A stretch of DNA of 64,000 nucleotides from contig OZ257246.1 of the NCBI GenBank assembly GCA_965279595.1, forward strand, positions 2,764,450 through 2,828,449, read 5' to 3'. Shown here piece by piece: positions 60,737 to 64,000 of the stretch. Origin of the DNA: CAIKLP01 sp965279595 (GTDB lineage: Bacteria; Bacteroidota; Bacteroidia; Sphingobacteriales; Sphingobacteriaceae). The stretch's first letter is position 1, and every line of letters begins with the position of its first letter. The notes under the pieces were generated by a model that searched no databases, was not told the DNA's origin, and saw nothing but the letters and a program-made list of their open reading frames with translations. A program made the translations under genes and the position numbers.

Positions 60737-61291
60737 TTATTTTTTAGGAGTTGTTGCTGCAGGTACTGCAGATGTTGCCGTTACACCTAATTTCTTTTTC
60801 ACTTGATCCATCAAATCATCTGATGGTTGTGAGTAAATTAAAGCACCAGCACTGGTATCGAATACATAAGCGTATCCTTTTTCTTTAGCCAATTCAACAA
60901 TTGCATCTTCTGCTTTCTTTAAAATTGGAGAATACAATTCTTCTTTCTTTTTAGTTACTGATTCTTGAGCAGTTTGTTGAAACTCTTGAATACGTGCTTC
61001 TAAGTCTGAAATTTCTTTCACTTTAGCATCTTTAATAGGATCAGCCATTTGAGCTTGTTGTCCTTGGTATGCTTGAACTTTAGTTTGGTACTCATTGGTC
61101 ATTGTTTTCAATTGTGCTTCCAATGTTGCACCAAATTCTTGTAATTTTTTATCGGCATCTTTGATTTCTGGCAATGCAGCTAATAATTCTGCAGAATTGA
61201 TATGTCCAAATTTTAAGGTTTGCGCCTTTAATCCCGTTGTAGAAACGAAAATAATTAATGTAATAAAGGTTAGTTTTAATAGCTTATTCAT
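60737..61291 (-). CDS. OmpH/Skp-family periplasmic chaperone (2)
   Basis: A 184-residue Skp homologue with a signal peptide (ending GLKAQ) and a coiled-coil arm (about 45-130) between beta segments (TLKFGHINSAELLAALPE at the start, YAYVFDTSAGALIYSQPSDD at the end). Skp holds unfolded outer-membrane proteins for the Bam complex. Thr/Ala/Pro-rich C-terminus. ATG 61291 is chosen. Tandem paralogue of the preceding gene, both downstream of bamA. Confidence 0.9.
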   Translation of the reverse strand: MNKLLKLTFITLIIFVSTTGLKAQTLKFGHINSAELLAALPEIKDADKKLQEFGATLEAQLKTMTNEYQTKVQAYQGQQAQMADPIKDAKVKEISDLEARIQEFQQTAQESVTKKKEELYSPILKKAEDAIVELAKEKGYAYVFDTSAGALIYSQPSDDLMDQVKKKLGVTATSAVPAATTPKK

Positions 61292-61311
61292 ATGTTTTTT
61301 TGATAATTGGC

Positions 61312-61319
61312 GCAATATA
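61312..61319 (-). promoter_or_regulatory. possible -7 element TATATTGC (minus strand)
   Basis: GCAATATA on the plus strand, 21 bases before the second ompH ATG and just after the first ompH stop region. It is the same TAnnTTGC variant as at 10098; the gene may have an internal promoter in addition to the bamA operon promoter. Confidence 0.3.
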
Positions 61320-61323
61320 CTAT

Positions 61324-61899
61324 TTATTTTTTCTTAGGTTCTGTTGTTTTTGGTTTTTCATTGGGTTTAGAGCCCGAATAGTCGCCTGGCTTGTATCCTA
61401 GGGCAATAATTACATCATTACTTTTATCCAATTTAGCACTCGAATACAACATAGTTGCATCTCCTGCTTTATCAAAAATAACCCCATAACTGTATTGCTC
61501 TGCGTATTTGTTTACCGCTTCAAATACTTTGTCTTGAATGGGTTTAATCAACTCTTCTCTGCGTTTGTACAAATCACCTTGAAAGCCAAACTTTAATTTC
61601 TGAAAATCTTTAACAGCTTTTTCTTTGTCCACAATTTCTTGTTCTCTTTTCTTGCGCATATCATCAGCCAACAATACTTGTTCGGCTTGGTATGATTTAT
61701 ACAGCTTTTCAATTTCTGCGTACTTAGCATCCACTTCTTTTTGCCATTGCGATGAAAGATCATCCAGTTGCTCTTGCGCTGCCTTGTATTCAGGAATATG
61801 CTTTAAAATAAACTCCGTATCTACAAAGCAAAATTTTGTTTGAGCTGAAGCGGCTAAACTACCAATGAGTAGGGTTGCAATTAATAATATCTTCTTCAT
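61324..61899 (-). CDS. OmpH/Skp-family periplasmic chaperone (1)
   Basis: A 191-residue Skp homologue: signal peptide (MKKILLIATLLIGSLAASAQ), opening strand KFCFVDTEFILKHIPEY, charged coiled coil (about 30-125) and closing YSYGVIFDKAGDATMLYSSAKLD. The C-terminus is Lys/Pro-rich. In-frame ATGs at 61911 and 61917 are possible. It follows bamA by about 50 bases. Confidence 0.9.
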   Translation of the reverse strand: MKKILLIATLLIGSLAASAQTKFCFVDTEFILKHIPEYKAAQEQLDDLSSQWQKEVDAKYAEIEKLYKSYQAEQVLLADDMRKKREQEIVDKEKAVKDFQKLKFGFQGDLYKRREELIKPIQDKVFEAVNKYAEQYSYGVIFDKAGDATMLYSSAKLDKSNDVIIALGYKPGDYSGSKPNEKPKTTEPKKK

Positions 61900-61950
61900 A
61901 TTGTTTTTCATTTTCATTTAAACGATTGAATTGCTTAGCTATTGTTTTTC

Positions 61951-64000
61951 TTAGAATTGTTGTCCGATAGAAAAATGGAATTGACCACCATTTGCACCTG
62001 GATCACCTGGAATCTCATCAAAACCATAACCATAATCTAAACCAAGTAAACCGAAGATGGGTAAGAATATTCTAACCCCTGCTCCTGCTGAACGTTTGAA
62101 ACTAAATGGACTGAAATTTTTAAACTGAGAATAGGTATTACCACCTTCAGCGAAAACTAAACCATAAATAGTTGCCGATTGATTCATGGTAATTGGATGA
62201 CGCAATTCTAAAGTGAATTTATTAAAGATAGGAGAACCAATGGTTCCATAATTTGCACTAGGTACAATGGAATTGTTTTGGTATCCACGTAATCCAATTA
62301 CCTCAGATCCTGCTAAATAATCATAACCCGTTAAACCATCACCACCTAATTTAAATCTTTCAAATGGTGAAATACCAATTTGACTATTATAAAAACCTAA
62401 GAAACCAAATTGAGCTTTTGAATTCAACACTAAATCACCCACTAAACGAGTAAATAAAGAGGCATCAAATTTCCATTTATGATATTCAATAAATTTATAT
62501 TTTTCTGCATTGGTTGCTTTGCTATAATCTTTCCCTGTTAACAAAGAGAATGGTGGCGTAAATTGAATAGATAAAGAAATGTTTGAACCTGAACGTGGAT
62601 AGATAGGTTGATCTACTGAATTTCTTGAAATCACATTGGTGAAACTGATACTTCTAGAAATACCGTTACTGAAAACAAACCCATTGTAATTATTTAAATC
62701 ATATTGTTGATAAGCCGCAGAGTTATTGATTAAGAAATAATCATCTGGCCATTTCAATCTTCTTCCTAAACTTACTGAAACCCCATTAATTAAAATGGCT
62801 TGACGGTTCAATTCGCCTTTCTTCAATCCATTTGATTGAGTGGTTCTGAATAAACTTGCAGTAAAATAATTTGGTTTCTTTCCACCTAACCAAGGTTCTG
62901 AAAAAGATAAACTATAGGATTGGTAATACAATCCATTGGTTTGCGCACGAACAGATAATTTTTGTCCATCACCGGTTGGAATTGGATCCCATTTACCAGC
63001 AAACATATTTCTCAATGAAATATTATTTAAGGTAAGTCCTAAAGTTCCTACTGCACGGCCGCCACCAAAACCACCTGATAATTCAATTTGATCGGAAGGG
63101 CGTTCAACTAAAGTATATACAATATCAACCGTTCCTTTTGTAGGATCTGGTTTCGGTTCAATACCAATTTTCTCTGGATCGAAATAACCCAACTGAGATA
63201 ATTCTCTTTGTGTACGAATAATTTCTGAACGTGAAAATTTTTGTCCCGGCTTAGTTCTGATCTCTCTATAAACTACTTTATCATTCGTCTTCTCATTACC
63301 CTTTACAATAATTTTATCGATGGTAGCTTGCGGACCTTCACGCATAATTAAATCCATATCAATAGTATCATTGTAAACCAACTTTTCTACTTGATCAACA
63401 TTGAAAAATAAATAACCATCATCTAAATAAAGGGAAGCCACATCACGTCCATTTGGATTCATTTCTAAACGTGTTTGCAAAACTTTCTTATTATATATAT
63501 CACCCTTTTTAATCCCTAAAATGGCATTTAAAACTTCGGTGCTGTATTTGGTATTTCCAATAAAATTAATGTTGCCGAAATAATACTTCGGACCTTCATA
63601 AATTTTTAAATCGATGTTGATGGTTTTTTCATTTTTGCGATAAACTGAATCATGCACAATGGCAGCATCACGATAGCCTAATTCATTGTATTTATCAATC
63701 AATTTTACTTTATCATCTTCATATGTTTTTTCTTGATATTTTGATGAACTAAATATTTTCCAAAATGCTTTCTCTTTGGTATCCTTTAATGTTCTTTTTA
63801 TTTTTTTGGAAGAAAGACTGGTATTACCGCTAATTAAAATTTGATTGATTTTTACTCTTTTCTTTTTATCAATTTTAATTCTCAGCATTACTGAATTTGA
63901 TAAAATAGTATCAGGCACTTCTCTTATTTCTACAGTAGCATTTAAAAATCCTTTATCATCAAAATATCTTAAAATAGAATTCTTGGTATTGGTAATTAAA
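61951..64000 (-). CDS. bamA: outer-membrane protein assembly factor BamA (5' end outside the window)
   Basis: About 683 residues of BamA are visible; the open frame continues past the window edge, so the N-terminus (signal peptide and first POTRA domains) is missing. POTRA-like repeats occupy the visible N-terminal part (KINQILISGNTSLS, YYFGNINFIGNTKYS, TIDKIIVKGNEKTNDKVV), then the Omp85 barrel with LSGGFGGGRAVGTLGLTLNNISLRN, the lid-loop GLRGYQNNS motif (VRGF-like) and a terminal FSIGQQF. It inserts beta-barrel proteins; the adjacent ompH pair supplies substrates. Confidence 0.95.
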   Translation of the reverse strand, partial: LITNTKNSILRYFDDKGFLNATVEIREVPDTILSNSVMLRIKIDKKKRVKINQILISGNTSLSSKKIKRTLKDTKEKAFWKIFSSSKYQEKTYEDDKVKLIDKYNELGYRDAAIVHDSVYRKNEKTINIDLKIYEGPKYYFGNINFIGNTKYSTEVLNAILGIKKGDIYNKKVLQTRLEMNPNGRDVASLYLDDGYLFFNVDQVEKLVYNDTIDMDLIMREGPQATIDKIIVKGNEKTNDKVVYREIRTKPGQKFSRSEIIRTQRELSQLGYFDPEKIGIEPKPDPTKGTVDIVYTLVERPSDQIELSGGFGGGRAVGTLGLTLNNISLRNMFAGKWDPIPTGDGQKLSVRAQTNGLYYQSYSLSFSEPWLGGKKPNYFTASLFRTTQSNGLKKGELNRQAILINGVSVSLGRRLKWPDDYFLINNSAAYQQYDLNNYNGFVFSNGISRSISFTNVISRNSVDQPIYPRSGSNISLSIQFTPPFSLLTGKDYSKATNAEKYKFIEYHKWKFDASLFTRLVGDLVLNSKAQFGFLGFYNSQIGISPFERFKLGGDGLTGYDYLAGSEVIGLRGYQNNSIVPSANYGTIGSPIFNKFTLELRHPITMNQSATIYGLVFAEGGNTYSQFKNFSPFSFKRSAGAGVRIFLPIFGLLGLDYGYGFDEIPGDPGANGGQFHFSIGQQF

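Noticed and set aside
1..64000. tRNA and rRNA genes
   Set aside because: No T-loop/acceptor pattern or rRNA-like sequence was noticed on either strand by reading; a tRNAscan run would be needed to exclude one fully.

Overview
The window comes from a low-GC Bacteroidota genome, most likely from the Chitinophagales/Sphingobacteriales side of the phylum; no species can be named. The pointers are: TonB-dependent receptor with an N-terminal carboxypeptidase-like domain, a T9SS C-terminal sorting domain, a two-component kinase with a Reg_prop/Y_Y_Y sensor, a DUF3494 ice-binding lipoprotein, a 630-residue PurF, and promoters of the Bacteroidota type (TAnnTTTG, sometimes with TTTG about 19 nt upstream). 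Shine-Dalgarno sequences are nearly absent and several promoters sit so close to the start codon that the leader is almost nil.

Layout. 1-8.4 kb: cmk, a two-component pair, a possible structured RNA with a strong terminator, a repeat-domain secreted protein, rpsA. 8.5-13.1 kb: pyrR (broken by one missing base) and pyrB, a TonB receptor, a lipoprotein. 13.1-17.5 kb: an arsenic island (arsR, arsM, acr3, arsC) separated by repetitive AT-rich DNA, including three 131-bp tandem units and a 325-bp tandem duplication that carries the acr3 3' end. 17.7-19.7 kb: an exported hydrolase, an ECF sigma factor and a membrane protein behind an ECF-type promoter. 19.9-26.7 kb (minus): a TetR/TolC/HlyD/two ATPases/two permeases exporter resembling CecR-YbhGFSR. 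27.2-33.5 kb: ice-binding protein, LLM oxidoreductase, MsrA lipoprotein, CBS protein, membrane pyrophosphatase with a cysteine-rich tail. 33.7-36.0 kb: TetR divergent from a bestrophin/beta-carbonic-anhydrase pair, with a 19-bp palindrome between. 36.5-43.6 kb: APC permease, MarC, small enzymes, a Crp-like regulator, YebC. 43.9-51.1 kb: RsmB-like methylase, a binding protein, guaA, dCMP deaminase, LysE, purF. 51.2-58.8 kb (minus): nuoHIJKLMN, starting with its own promoter and without nuoA-G. 58.9-64 kb (minus): T9SS protein, a T9SS tail remnant, two OmpH/Skp proteins, and bamA running off the edge.

The most unusual signal is not a gene but the intergenic DNA: at least a dozen elements whose arms are built from degenerate 7- or 8-nt words, nearly free of cytosine on one strand and of guanine on the other, arranged as inverted repeats around short unique centres. 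Two copies of the octamer family begin exactly at the stop codon of unrelated genes, and other copies are associated with local tandem duplications.
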